DNA of 64,000 nt, taken from positions 138,227 to 202,226 of the forward strand of contig JAEWGT010000002.1 of the NCBI GenBank assembly GCA_023388175.1. Direction: 5' to 3'. The position numbers were made by a program, and so were the translations under genes. This DNA comes from Pseudomonadota bacterium. Its GTDB lineage: Bacteria; Pseudomonadota; Alphaproteobacteria; Rhizobiales; Devosiaceae. This document shows, piece by piece, positions 1 through 8,162 of the stretch (position 1 is the first letter of the stretch; every line of letters starts with the position of its first letter). The notes beneath the pieces are model-generated. The model was not told where the DNA came from, made no database searches, and saw only the letters and a program-made list of their open reading frames with translations.

Positions 1-256
1 CAACAATACTGGCCAAAGCGTCATAGGCGCCGACCGGGGCGCAGAGGATGACGAGATCGGCGCCCCGCACCGCCTCTGCCGCATCCAGCGTGTAGATATC
101 GCCCAGCCCCAGTTCCCTGGCTTCATCAAGCGTATCCTGCCGTCTGGTGGCAATGGATATGACCTCAGCCAGCCCCTGCCGCCGCGCGGCCAGCGCAATG
201 GACGAACCAATGAGCCCGATACCGATCAGGGCCAGCTTGCGAAAATGTGCGCTCAT
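1..256 (-). CDS. Prephenate/arogenate dehydrogenase family protein, N-terminal part (runs off the window)
   Basis: Only the first 85 codons are inside the window; the gene continues beyond base 1. The protein begins MSAHFRKLALIGIGLIGSS, a Rossmann NAD(P)-binding start with the glycine pattern GIGLIGSS, as in dehydrogenases that make tyrosine precursors from prephenate or arogenate. Its ATG (254-256) overlaps the TGA of the upstream aminotransferase gene in an ATGA arrangement, so the two are probably translationally coupled. A histidinol-phosphate/aromatic aminotransferase next to a TyrA-type dehydrogenase fits the last steps of tyrosine or phenylalanine synthesis. The NAD(P) domain is clear; the substrate preference is inferred. 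Confidence 0.8.
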   Translation of the reverse strand, partial: MSAHFRKLALIGIGLIGSSIALAARRQGLAEVISIATRRQDTLDEARELGLGDIYTLDAAEAVRGADLVILCAPVGAYDALASIV

Positions 257-1347
257 TGCGTGTCACCCATGGTTTTGAGCACGGCGGCGACCGCCCGCAT
301 GGCCTCCTCGGATCCGATGGAGATGCGCAACCCATTGTCGATCCCGTATGAGGGGCCAATCTCGCGCACCACATAGCCCGCCTCCAGCAGCAGCGCGAAA
401 GCCTTTGCCGCCAGCGCGGCAGTGTCGAACAGCACCATGATGAAATTGGCCTGGCTCGGCAGCACCCGCATGCGATTGCTCGAAATCTCTGCCGTCAACC
501 AGTCGCGCCACTGCGCATTATGGTCCTTGAGCCGCTGCGTGAACTCGATATCGCGCGCCGCCGCTGCACCGGCGATCTGTGCCGGCAAATTGACATTGAA
601 CGGCCCGCGGATGCGATGCAGCGCATCCACCACATGGTCCGGCCCCACCATCCAGCCGATGCGCAGGGCAGCCAGGCCCATTTTGGAAAAGGTGCGCACC
701 ATGACGACATTCTGCTGCTCACGCACCAGATCCAGCCCGATGGAATAGTCCGCCGCCGTCACATATTCGGCATAGGCGCTGTCGATGACGAGCAGAATAT
801 CGGGACGCAGGCCCGCATGAAGACGCCGGACCTCGGAATCGCTCAGATAGGTGCCGGTCGGATTGTTGGGATTGGCCAGCCAGACCACCTTGGTCTGCGC
901 TGTCACCGCCGCCAGCAGCGCATCGACATCGGCCCGATAATCGCGCTCATCGACCATCACGATACGCGCGCCGGTCGCCTTGGTGATGATCGGATAGACC
1001 GAGAAACCATAGCGGTTCATGACCGCCTCGTCGCCCTCGCCGAGATAGATCTGGGCCAGCAGATGCAGGAGGTCGTCCGACCCGTTGCCGCAGACAATGC
1101 TGGCCGGATCGATGCCATGCACCTCACCCAGCGCTTCCCGCAGCAGCCGCGACGACCCTTCAGGATAGATTTCAGGATGCGCACTCGCTTCGAGCATGGC
1201 CGCCAGCGCCTTGGGACTGGCCCCGAGCGGCGATTCATTGGCGGACAGTTTGATCGCATTGCTGCCCGGCTTGCCCGATTTACCGGGCAGGTAGGGCGCG
1301 ATGTCGAGAATGCCGGGCTGGGGAACAGGTCGGATAGGGTCTGACAT
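253..1347 (-). CDS. hisC: Histidinol-phosphate / aromatic amino acid aminotransferase
   Basis: A fold-type I, PLP-dependent aminotransferase of 364 residues. The sequence keeps the family signatures LSANESPLG near the N-terminus, NPNNPTGTY (substrate and PLP contact), RTFSKMGLAALRIGW with the Schiff-base lysine, and a late arginine in GLRISIG. HisC converts imidazole-acetol phosphate to histidinol phosphate, but alphaproteobacterial paralogues beside TyrA also transaminate aromatic substrates; the coupled dehydrogenase downstream favours that second role. I place the start at the ATG at 1347 (MSDPIRP) because the longer open frame has no family similarity. The spacing upstream shows no strong Shine-Dalgarno sequence. 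Confidence 0.9.
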   Translation of the reverse strand: MSDPIRPVPQPGILDIAPYLPGKSGKPGSNAIKLSANESPLGASPKALAAMLEASAHPEIYPEGSSRLLREALGEVHGIDPASIVCGNGSDDLLHLLAQIYLGEGDEAVMNRYGFSVYPIITKATGARIVMVDERDYRADVDALLAAVTAQTKVVWLANPNNPTGTYLSDSEVRRLHAGLRPDILLVIDSAYAEYVTAADYSIGLDLVREQQNVVMVRTFSKMGLAALRIGWMVGPDHVVDALHRIRGPFNVNLPAQIAGAAAARDIEFTQRLKDHNAQWRDWLTAEISSNRMRVLPSQANFIMVLFDTAALAAKAFALLLEAGYVVREIGPSYGIDNGLRISIGSEEAMRAVAAVLKTMGDTQ

Positions 1348-1427
1348 GATGGTCTTTTTTGCAGGCGGAAAAGCCGGGCGGACCATAGTGAAACCGGCGG
1401 CCAAAGGCAAAACTTCTGTGGCGGCGC

Positions 1428-2159
1428 CTATGAAGAACGCGCGGTCGCCGCCGACAGGCCCGGCACCCGGACATAGCGCTCGGCACGCTTGCGGCGCGGA
1501 ATGGCCGGGAAAGCCTCCTTGCGCGCCCGCACGCATATGACCCCGCTCATCGCCGGACCGAACAGCCGTCCGAATCGCTCGAAGAACCGGCGCGATTTCA
1601 GCACCAGAGGCGACTGGAAGGGCGGCAGGAACAGGGCGTCGCGCCAGGCAACCGGCACGAAACTATGGTCCCGCAGCAGCTTTTCCAACTGCCCGCCGGA
1701 ATAGGGATTGCCCTGACCGAACGGGGTATTGTCCCGCTGCGCCCAGATGCCGCGCCGCCGCGGCACCACGATGATGACATGGCCATTGGGCGCCGTGACC
1801 CGCCAGAGCTCGCGCATCAGTTCCTCGGCATCGGCGACATGTTCGAGCGCGTGAATGGCGATGGTGAGATCGACCGCCGCATCGGTCAGCGGCATTTCGA
1901 GGGGGTCGCACAGGACCGTCGCCGATGGCCCCTCGCGCGGCCAGGCCGAAGCGCCCTGCCGCGCCGGCATGAAGGCGAGTACCCGCTCCGCCTTGTCCAG
2001 TGTGAACCGCAGATAGGGCGTGGCAAAGCCCAGACCCAATACGCGCTTGCCACCCAGATCCGCCGCAAGATCGACAATCTGGTCGCGCACAAGGGCCCGC
2101 GAGATGCGGCCCAGCGGGGATTTGTAATAGTCGATCAGGCGCCGCACATCGATGCTCAT
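1428..2159 (-). CDS. Class I SAM-dependent methyltransferase (Methyltransf_11 type)
   Basis: A 243-residue protein with a SAM-binding fold: motif I is GGKRVLGLGFATPYLRF, and a later acidic/hydrophobic stretch DLTIAIHALEHVADAEELMRE is the usual post-I region of UbiE/Methyltransf_11 enzymes. The C-terminus is basic and looks flexible. The ATG at 2159 (MSIDVRRL) is preferred over an in-frame ATG 39 bases upstream because similarity begins there. It is divergent from gloB with about 100 bases between. Substrate unknown; in Hyphomicrobiales a gene of this kind often sits between hisC and gloB (remembered, not checked). Confidence 0.8.
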   Translation of the reverse strand: MSIDVRRLIDYYKSPLGRISRALVRDQIVDLAADLGGKRVLGLGFATPYLRFTLDKAERVLAFMPARQGASAWPREGPSATVLCDPLEMPLTDAAVDLTIAIHALEHVADAEELMRELWRVTAPNGHVIIVVPRRRGIWAQRDNTPFGQGNPYSGGQLEKLLRDHSFVPVAWRDALFLPPFQSPLVLKSRRFFERFGRLFGPAMSGVICVRARKEAFPAIPRRKRAERYVRVPGLSAATARSS

Positions 2160-2262
2160 GCCCCGAGCTTGCCAAAGCCGGAACAACTTGTCCAACACTT
2201 GGCTTGCACACGCGGTGCATGGTCCCTAGCTTGCGCCTCGAACTGAACAAAGGATTTTCGCC

Positions 2263-3030
2263 ATGGCCCTCATCGTCGACGTTTTTCCCGCCCGCGAGGA
2301 CAATTTCGGCTATCTCGTCCATGACGAGGCAACCGGGCGCACCGCCGCCATCGACGCGCCGGAGGCCAAGGCGATCCGCGAGGCCCTCACCCGCCGCGGC
2401 TGGACGCTGAGCGACATTTTCATCACCCATCACCACATCGACCATGTCGAAGCCATCCCCGCGCTGAAGGCCGAATTCGGCGCACTTGTGACCGGACCGG
2501 CGGAGGAAGCCGACAAGATCGAGGGGCTCGACAAGCGTGTTGCCGATGGCGATCAGGTCGCTCTGGGAGACTCCATCTTTGCGGTCATGGCAGCGCCCGG
2601 GCATACGCTGGGCCATATCGTGTTCTATAACGCCTTGGGCGGCCATCTGTTTTCTGCCGATGCTCTGTTCTCGCTCGGCGTTGGCCGCATGTTCGAGGGC
2701 ACGCCGGGCCCGATGTGGGAGGGCGTCAGGCGCCTGCGCGACCTGCCGGACAAAACGCTGGTCTATTGCGGCCATGAATATACCGAGAGCAATGCCCGTT
2801 TCGCACTCTCGATCGATCCCGACAATGAGGCGCTAAAGGCCCGCGCCGAAACGGTAAAATCGCTCCGCGCTGCCGGAAAGCCGACAATTCCCTTCTCCCT
2901 GGGCGAGGATAAGAAGGCCAATCCGTTCCTGCGCGCCGACGCGCCGGAACTGGCCCGCCACTACGGGCTCGAAGGGGCCGAACCGGCCGAGGTGTTCGCC
3001 GCCATTCGCAAGGGCAAGGATAATTTCTGA
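2263..3030 (+). CDS. gloB: Hydroxyacylglutathione hydrolase (glyoxalase II)
   Basis: This metallo-beta-lactamase-fold enzyme of 255 residues hydrolyses S-lactoylglutathione to lactate and glutathione in the cytoplasm, the second step of methylglyoxal detoxification. The metal-binding motif THHHIDH is at residues 55-61, followed by the other histidine/aspartate ligands in APGHTLGHI, FSADALFSLG and YCGHEYT. The C-terminal glyoxalase II substrate domain ends with NPFLR near residue 226. The length matches bacterial GloB. An AGGA motif lies 9 bases before the ATG. A methylglyoxal synthase gene lies at about 32.5 kb in the same window, so both production and removal of methylglyoxal are encoded. 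Confidence 0.95.
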   Translation: MALIVDVFPAREDNFGYLVHDEATGRTAAIDAPEAKAIREALTRRGWTLSDIFITHHHIDHVEAIPALKAEFGALVTGPAEEADKIEGLDKRVADGDQVALGDSIFAVMAAPGHTLGHIVFYNALGGHLFSADALFSLGVGRMFEGTPGPMWEGVRRLRDLPDKTLVYCGHEYTESNARFALSIDPDNEALKARAETVKSLRAAGKPTIPFSLGEDKKANPFLRADAPELARHYGLEGAEPAEVFAAIRKGKDNF

Positions 3031-3175
3031 GGCCCTGAATTAACCAAAGCAGTGCGAAACCGCGTCACGCGGGATCGAAATTCGTTAACAGACTGTTATC
3101 ATCTGGCATGGCGTTTGCCCCAATTGGGGTGAAACGCCGTCAGCGCTGTTCCATTCCGGGACAGTCCGGCCTGAA

Positions 3176-3448
3176 ATGGTACAGTCCATGCCCAAGTTGG
3201 AGCAAAGCGAAACAGATCGTCCCGGCCTGCCCGCAACGGCACAGCCATCCGCGTCACGTCCCTCGCTTGCCCGCAGCGCACCGACCGCCACCTTTGTCAG
3301 CCAGCTCATCGCCGACCGCCAGCGGTTGAGCGCCCAGCGGGCGCGTCCGGCCGATGCCAGCGCCGGCGCTGTCGGTGCCTATGGCCGGGGAGCCCGGATC
3401 AGCGAGCGGCGGATGCCGCTCGGCTATCGCAAGACCATGCTGGTGTGA
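3176..3448 (+). CDS. Small conserved alphaproteobacterial protein of unknown function
   Basis: A 90-residue open frame (an internal ATG at 3188 would give 86). The first half is rich in Ala, Pro and Ser; the second half reads TFVSQLIADRQ, then an Arg-rich stretch and a C-terminal block GAYGRGARISERRMPLGYRKT. Short proteins of this layout (an APFxAHLIA-like block followed by an Arg-rich tail) recur in Rhizobiales, which is why I keep it. No enzyme motif, signal peptide or membrane helix is visible. No convincing Shine-Dalgarno sequence marks either start. It lies alone between gloB and a VOC-family gene. Confidence 0.55.
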   Translation: MVQSMPKLEQSETDRPGLPATAQPSASRPSLARSAPTATFVSQLIADRQRLSAQRARPADASAGAVGAYGRGARISERRMPLGYRKTMLV

Positions 3449-3560
3449 AAATAAGTGGCCCGTGTTCAAACGGCTGCATCTGGAACGTCGCTACCATGAC
3501 CGCGTGCGCTGCACCGGTCATGACCATGGCCATCCAGGCCGGATGACGAGGAGACGCATC

Positions 3561-4040
3561 ATGGACATTGCAAAGAATACGATCTGCATCTGGTATGACA
3601 CCGACGCCGAAGCAGCGGCGCGCTTTTATGCCCAGACGTTCCCAGACAGCCATGTCGGCAAGATCAGCAGGGCCCCGAGCGACAATCCGTCCACGCCCGC
3701 CGGCGCCGTGCTGACGGTAGAGTTCACCGTGTGCGGCATTCCCTGCATCGGTCTCAATGGCGGCCCGGCTTTCAAGCACACCGAAGCCTTCTCCTTCCAG
3801 ATCGCCACCGAAGACCAGGAAGAGACCGACCGCTATTGGAATGCCATTGTCGGCAATGGCGGGCAGGAAAGCATGTGCGGCTGGTGCAAGGATAAATGGG
3901 GCATCTCCTGGCAGATTACCCCACGCGCGCTGACCGAAGCCATGGCAGCGGGCGGCGACACCGCCAAGCGCGCCTTTGAAGCCATGATGACCATGAAGAA
4001 GCTTGACATCGCAGCGGTCGAGGCAGCGATCAAGGGGTAA
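3561..4040 (+). CDS. VOC superfamily protein, PhnB-like (3-demethylubiquinone methyltransferase-like domain)
   Basis: A 159-residue protein of the PhnB-like branch of the vicinal oxygen chelate fold. It begins NTICIWYDTDAEAAARFYAQTFPDS and contains the family hallmarks FTVCGIPCIGLNGGPAFK, SFQIATEDQEETDRYWNA and GWCKDKWGISWQITP. These domains resemble glyoxalases but usually lack a characterised reaction. The ATG at 3561 has GAGGAG 7-12 bases upstream, which decides the start over longer in-frame options. It is followed by a palindromic repeat and the convergent fumC. Confidence 0.85.
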   Translation: MDIAKNTICIWYDTDAEAAARFYAQTFPDSHVGKISRAPSDNPSTPAGAVLTVEFTVCGIPCIGLNGGPAFKHTEAFSFQIATEDQEETDRYWNAIVGNGGQESMCGWCKDKWGISWQITPRALTEAMAAGGDTAKRAFEAMMTMKKLDIAAVEAAIKG

Positions 4041-4084
4041 TCAGGCCCGCCGGTGTCTCAGCCGGCCAGCGATCGGATTTTGAG

Positions 4085-4158
4085 CGTCATTGCCGGGCTT
4101 GTCCCGGCAATCCATCTCGCGGCGCCATGGACCACCGGGACGAGCCCGGTGGTGACGA
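4085..4158. repeat. Dispersed bipartite palindromic repeat, copy 1
   Basis: Two arms of about 32 bases. The left arm (4085-4116) contains the palindrome TTGCCGGG-cttgt-CCCGGCAA; the right arm (4127-4158) contains CCACCGGG-acgag-CCCGGTGG, and the arms are themselves roughly inverted to one another (cgtcat...ccatc versus atgga...tgacga). The same design recurs at 6058-6437, 13947-14021, 61577-61654 and 63901-63974. All copies are intergenic. Confidence 0.9.
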
Positions 4159-4191
4159 TTGCGACAGAGGCCATTTGCGGACCGAAAGCCC

Positions 4192-5592
4192 CTACTTCTT
4201 CAGCTTGAGCGGCCCGACCATCTGCTCGGGCTTCACTTCGGCGTCGAATTCCTCGCCGGTCAGCAGGCCCAGCTCGATCGCCGTCTCGCGCAGGGTCGAG
4301 CCGTTCTTGTGCGCGGTCTTGGCGATCTTGGCCGCATTGTCATAGCCGATTTTCCGGTTGAGCGCGGTCACCAGCATCAGCGACTGATCGACCAGCTGCT
4401 TGATGCGCTTCTTGTCCGGCTCGATGCCAATGGCGCAATTGTCATTGAAGCTCTTGGCAGCATCGGCCAGCAGGCGCACCGACTGCAGGAAGTTATAGGC
4501 AATGACCGGCTTGAAGACATTGAGCTCGAAATTGCCCTGTGACGCGGCAAAACCAATCGCAGCGTCATTGCCCATCACCTGCGCCACCACCATGGTCATG
4601 GCCTCGGACTGGGTCGGATTGACCTTGCCCGGCATGATCGAGCTGCCCGGCTCGTTTTCCGGAATGGTGATTTCGCCCAGGCCCGAGCGCGGCCCGGAAG
4701 CCAGCCAGCGCACGTCATTGGCAATCTTCATGAAGGCGACGGCCAGTTGCTTCAGCGCACCCGAAGAGCCGACAAAGGCGTCGTGCCCCGCCAGCAGGGC
4801 GAACTTGTTGGGGCCGGTGACGAAGTCATGGCCGGTCAGCGTTGCGATTTCCTTGGCGACGGTCACCGCATAATCGGGATGGGCATTGAGGCCGGTGCCG
4901 ACGGCGGTGCCGCCCAGCGCCAGCTCCTTGAGCTGCGGCATGCTCGCCTTGATCGCGGCCATGGCATAGTCGATCTGCGCCACCCAGCCGGAAATCTCCT
5001 GGCCCAGCGTCAGGGGCGTCGCGTCTTGGAGATGGGTGCGGCCGATCTTGACCACGTCCATATAGGCTTCGGCCTTGGCATTGAGCGTGTCGCGCAACAG
5101 GGCCACGCGCTCATAGAGATAGTTCTCCACCGCCTCGACCGCCGCAATATGCATGGCGGTTGGATAGGTGTCGTTCGAGCTCTGGCTCATATTGACGTGG
5201 TCATTGGGATGGACGGGCTTCTTGCTGCCCATCACGCCACCGGCCATCTCGATGGCGCGGTTGGAAATGACCTCGTTGACATTCATGTTGGACTGCGTGC
5301 CCGAGCCGGTCTGCCACACCACCAGCGGGAAATGGTCGCTGAGCTTGCCCTCGATCACTTCATCGGCAGCGGCGACCACGAGATCGCGCGTCTTTTCGTC
5401 CATAAGGCCGAGCTTGAAATTGGCGAGCGCCGCAGCCTTTTTGAGGATGCCGAAGGCCTTGATGATCTCGGTGGGCATTTTCTCCCCGCCGATGTCGAAA
5501 TTCATCAGCGAGCGGGCCGTCTGCGCGCCATAATACTTCTCGGTCGGGACGTCGATATTGCCCATTGTGTCCGATTCGACGCGCGTGCTCAT
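4192..5592 (-). CDS. fumC: Fumarate hydratase, class II
   Basis: FumC interconverts fumarate and L-malate in the TCA cycle as a cytoplasmic homotetramer without an iron-sulfur cluster. The 466-residue length is typical. The aspartase/fumarase superfamily signature GSSIMPGKVNPTQ is present, as are SGSGTQSNMNVNEV-like residues near 95-107 and the HPNDHVNMSQSSND segment with the active-site histidine region. The ATG at 5592 is preceded by AGGAG. The gene lies downstream of rpmF but is separated from it by a strong terminator, so it is probably transcribed from its own promoter. Confidence 0.96.
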   Translation of the reverse strand: MSTRVESDTMGNIDVPTEKYYGAQTARSLMNFDIGGEKMPTEIIKAFGILKKAAALANFKLGLMDEKTRDLVVAAADEVIEGKLSDHFPLVVWQTGSGTQSNMNVNEVISNRAIEMAGGVMGSKKPVHPNDHVNMSQSSNDTYPTAMHIAAVEAVENYLYERVALLRDTLNAKAEAYMDVVKIGRTHLQDATPLTLGQEISGWVAQIDYAMAAIKASMPQLKELALGGTAVGTGLNAHPDYAVTVAKEIATLTGHDFVTGPNKFALLAGHDAFVGSSGALKQLAVAFMKIANDVRWLASGPRSGLGEITIPENEPGSSIMPGKVNPTQSEAMTMVVAQVMGNDAAIGFAASQGNFELNVFKPVIAYNFLQSVRLLADAAKSFNDNCAIGIEPDKKRIKQLVDQSLMLVTALNRKIGYDNAAKIAKTAHKNGSTLRETAIELGLLTGEEFDAEVKPEQMVGPLKLKK

Positions 5593-5630
5593 GCCTGCCT
5601 CTTCTCCTGCTGGCCGCTTCTATTGGCGGC

Positions 5631-5670
5631 GGAAAAACAAAAACGGCCGACCCTTTTGGGGGCCGGCCGT
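5631..5670 (-). terminator. Rho-independent terminator of rpmF
   Basis: On the minus strand an 11-bp stem (ACGGCCGGCCC with GGGTCGGCCGT, one G-U pair) is followed directly by TTTTTGTTTTT. It lies just after the rpmF stop codon and before the fumC start. Confidence 0.9.
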
Positions 5671-5714
5671 CGGAATATCAGATAAAGCGCATCAGCGCCA
5701 AACAGCCTTTCGGC

Positions 5715-5894
5715 TTACTTCTTTGCCGCGAGGATCTGGCGACCGCGATACATGCCGCTCTTGAGGTCGACATGATGCGGACGACGCAGCTCACCGCTAT
5801 CCTTGTCTTCGACATAGGTAGGGTTGGCGATCGCGTCGGCCGAACGGCGGAAGCCGCGCTTCATCGGCGAGGTCTTGCGTTTTGGCACTGCCAT
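5715..5894 (-). CDS. rpmF: 50S ribosomal protein L32
   Basis: A 59-residue basic protein beginning MAVPKRKTSPMKRGFRRS and ending GRQILAAKK, unmistakably bacterial L32, a component of the large ribosomal subunit. It lacks the four zinc-binding cysteines found in C+ forms, as expected for the alphaproteobacterial zinc-free type. GGAG sits about 9 bases before the ATG. The gene is followed by a strong intrinsic terminator. Confidence 0.97.
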   Translation of the reverse strand: MAVPKRKTSPMKRGFRRSADAIANPTYVEDKDSGELRRPHHVDLKSGMYRGRQILAAKK

Positions 5895-6057
5895 GGTCGG
5901 TACTCCGAATTCAATATCGTTGCGCCGCCGAAAGCGGCCCAGAGACGTATCTCTGAAAGGGGTTGGCGGGGTCTATAGAGGAAGACTGCACGCTTGGCTA
6001 GGGGTTTTGTTGCAGCGAGGCAGCCCCCAACAGATTGAGCTAAACGATCTCAACCAC

Positions 6058-6090
6058 CGTCATCGCCGGGCTTGTCCCGGCGATCCAGTC
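6058..6090. repeat. Dispersed palindromic repeat, copy 2, left arm
   Basis: The arm cgtcatcgccgggcttgtcc carries the palindrome CGCCGGG-cttgt-CCCGGCG and matches the left arms of the other copies. The matching right arm is about 315 bases away at 6405-6437, with a GIY-YIG gene between them; in the other copies the arms are only 10-20 bases apart. Confidence 0.85.
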
Positions 6091-6095
6091 CGGCG

Positions 6096-6386
6096 TCAGA
6101 TATCCATAAGCCAATGGCTCAAATCAGCCCAATCAGGGTTGAGGCCTTCTATAAGGTTTATCTTCCACTGCCGCGGATATTTCTTGATCGTTTTCTCGCG
6201 CTGAATGGCGCGCGTCATCAGATCATGCCGCTCCAGCCATACAAGCGTCTTGATGCCATATCGCGAGGCAAAACCAGGCGTGAGGGTGTGCTTGTGTTCC
6301 AGCAGGCGCCGCGACGGGTTGGAGGTCACGCCAGTATAGAGCGTGCCATTTCGCTTCGAGGCCAGAATGTACACATACCCCTTCAT
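6096..6386 (-). CDS. GIY-YIG domain nuclease, small stand-alone
   Basis: A 96-residue protein that is essentially one GIY-YIG nuclease domain: GYVYILASKRNGTLYTGVTSNPSRRLLEH gives the paired GYVYI...LYTGV strands and the catalytic arginine (SNPSRR), and a later glutamate lies in the AIQREKTIKKYPR helix. Such UPF0213/YhbQ-like proteins are small DNA-cleaving or repair-associated nucleases of mostly unknown role. I chose the ATG at 6386 (MKGYVYI), where the domain begins. Both ends of the gene abut arms of the palindromic repeat family found elsewhere between genes, which suggests a link between nuclease and repeat. Confidence 0.85.
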   Translation of the reverse strand: MKGYVYILASKRNGTLYTGVTSNPSRRLLEHKHTLTPGFASRYGIKTLVWLERHDLMTRAIQREKTIKKYPRQWKINLIEGLNPDWADLSHWLMDI

Positions 6387-6404
6387 GCAGCGAGTATGCC
6401 GAAA

Positions 6405-6437
6405 GATGGATCGCCGGGACAAGCCCGACGATGACGA
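6405..6437. repeat. Dispersed palindromic repeat, copy 2, right arm
   Basis: The arm gatggatcgccgggacaagc...gacgatgacga is the inverse of the left arm at 6058-6090 and matches the right arms of copies 1 and 3. It lies just upstream of the GIY-YIG start codon. Confidence 0.85.
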
Positions 6438-6466
6438 AGGAATGGCGGGCGTGTTTCGAGTTTAGT

Positions 6467-7177
6467 CTAGAGCGCCAGTCGCTCACCCTGCCCTACACAG
6501 GCGGCGCGCTGCCCGTATTGGCGCGCCCTGTCCTCGACGATGCGGGCCACCCGCAGCAGTCCCGCGCCCGGCCGCGCCGGATTGCGCAGGATCGGATTGG
6601 GCAGGGTGACAGCCAGCAGGCTCGCCGTGTGCCAGTCGAGATTTTGCGGTTCCCGGCCAAAGGCCCTTTCACTGCCAGCCGCCACCCCGAATTCGCCCTC
6701 CGGCCCCCATTCGGCGATATTGAGGTAAATCTCCATGATCCGCTTCTTGGGCATGACCAGATCGATATAGACCGCCAGCGGCACTTCGAGCGCCTTTCGC
6801 ACCGCGCTCTGCCCGTTCCACAAAAACAGGTTTCGCGCCACCTGCATGGTGATGGTCGACGCGCCGCGCGTATCCCGCCCCGCCAGATAATTGTCGATCT
6901 CGATCCGCAGCGCGGCCACATCGATCCCCCAATGGCGGCAGAATTGCCCGTCCTCGGACAAGATCACCGATGCCTTGAGCCGGTCCGAAATATCATCGAT
7001 ATCCCGCCAGGTCCGGGTCACGGCCTGTCCCGTCAGCATGCGGGAGAGCATGGGCACCGACACCGGCTGCACCACGAGATAGAGCGGCGTGAGCAGCAGC
7101 GGCACGGCCACCAGCACGGCAAGAATGCCGGTCAGGATGCGGATAGTCCGCAGAAAGGTCTTTGCGCGTCGGGCCAT
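6467..7177 (-). CDS. mtgA: Monofunctional biosynthetic peptidoglycan transglycosylase
   Basis: MtgA polymerises lipid II into glycan strands at the outer face of the inner membrane. The 236-residue protein has one N-terminal membrane anchor (about residues 13-37) followed by a GT51 domain with the catalytic EDGQF motif, the GASTITMQVARNLFL block and KRIMEIYLNIAEWG. No transpeptidase domain follows, so it is the monofunctional type. It is divergent from ispA with about 80 bases between the starts, which must hold both promoters. Confidence 0.95.
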   Translation of the reverse strand: MARRAKTFLRTIRILTGILAVLVAVPLLLTPLYLVVQPVSVPMLSRMLTGQAVTRTWRDIDDISDRLKASVILSEDGQFCRHWGIDVAALRIEIDNYLAGRDTRGASTITMQVARNLFLWNGQSAVRKALEVPLAVYIDLVMPKKRIMEIYLNIAEWGPEGEFGVAAGSERAFGREPQNLDWHTASLLAVTLPNPILRNPARPGAGLLRVARIVEDRARQYGQRAACVGQGERLAL

Positions 7178-7258
7178 GCGGGGTGTTTAGCCTCTGCATG
7201 GGCAAGAGGCCAGTGCCGCCCACTTGCCCGGCCTCTGCCAAACGGCTAGCACAGAGCC

Positions 7259-8161
7259 ATGTATGACTTCTCCTCCGACAGCGCCGATTGCGCCAGCGCC
7301 GTGGAAGCGGGCCTGTCCGGCCTGCTGACCGGAACAAGGCTTTCCGGCCCCGGCCCGGCCCCTGAGCGGCTGGTAGCCGCCATGCGACATGGCAGCCTTG
7401 AAGGCGGCAAGCGCCTGCGCCCCCTGCTGGTGCGCCAGGCGGCATCCATCTTCTCCGTTCCGCCCCGGGCGGCCCTCACCGCTGGCCTCGCCGTGGAGAT
7501 GATCCATTGCTATTCACTGGTCCATGACGACCTGCCTGCCATGGACGACGACGACCTGCGCCGTGGCCGCCCCACTGTGCACAAGGCCTATGACGAAGCC
7601 ACCGCCATTCTCGCCGGCGATGCACTGCTGACCCATGCCTTCGCCCTTCTCGCCGACGAGGCCTGCCACCCCGATCCGGCCGTGCGCGCCGCTTTGGTGA
7701 GCGAACTGGCGCTTGGCTCCGGTGCGGGCGGCATGGCAGGCGGGCAGATGCGCGACATCGAGGGCGAAAGCGGCGGCTTCAGCGATTTCGAGATCGCCAC
7801 CATGCAGGCCATGAAGACCGGCGCACTGATCCGCGCCTCGGTGCGCATGGGCGCCATTCTGGGCGGCGCCGATGCGCGGGCGCTTTCTGCGCTCACCGCC
7901 TATGCCGAGGCGGCAGGCCGCGCCTTCCAGCTCGCCGACGACATTCTCGATGTTACCGCCACGCCCGAAGCCATGGGCAAGGCCACCGGCAAGGACGATC
8001 AGGCCGGCAAGCAGACCATCGTCGCCCGGATCGGCCTGGATGCGGCGCGGAAAATGCTGCACGAAATCGTCAACATTGCCATTCTCGCCCTGCGCACCTT
8101 CGGCCCGAAAGCCGATGGCCTGCGCGCCACCGCCCGCTATTTCGCCACGCGGGAGAAGTAG
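7259..8161 (+). CDS. ispA: Farnesyl (polyprenyl) diphosphate synthase
   Basis: A trans-isoprenyl diphosphate synthase of 300 residues that condenses IPP with allylic diphosphates. The first aspartate-rich motif DDLPAMD begins at residue 90 and the second is FQLADDILD; GGKRLRP (residues 49-55) binds IPP. The first motif has the four-residue spacing typical of bacterial FPP/GGPP synthases. Exact chain length is not certain. The stop codon (8159-8161) is one base from the next ATG, the start of a four-gene operon. ispG at 12.2-13.5 kb supplies precursors by the MEP pathway. Confidence 0.92.
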   Translation: MYDFSSDSADCASAVEAGLSGLLTGTRLSGPGPAPERLVAAMRHGSLEGGKRLRPLLVRQAASIFSVPPRAALTAGLAVEMIHCYSLVHDDLPAMDDDDLRRGRPTVHKAYDEATAILAGDALLTHAFALLADEACHPDPAVRAALVSELALGSGAGGMAGGQMRDIEGESGGFSDFEIATMQAMKTGALIRASVRMGAILGGADARALSALTAYAEAAGRAFQLADDILDVTATPEAMGKATGKDDQAGKQTIVARIGLDAARKMLHEIVNIAILALRTFGPKADGLRATARYFATREK

Positions 8162-8162
8162 G

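Noticed and set aside
1663..2775. 370-residue minus-strand frame overlapping gloB and the methyltransferase
   Set aside because: Mirror frame of two recognised genes with low-complexity composition.
3108..3329. Alternative 73-residue frame beside the small conserved gene
   Set aside because: Pro/Ser/Arg-rich with no conserved block; the frame starting at 3176 carries the family-like C-terminus.
4747..5685. 312-residue plus-strand frame antisense to fumC
   Set aside because: Shadow of fumC; no domain recognised.
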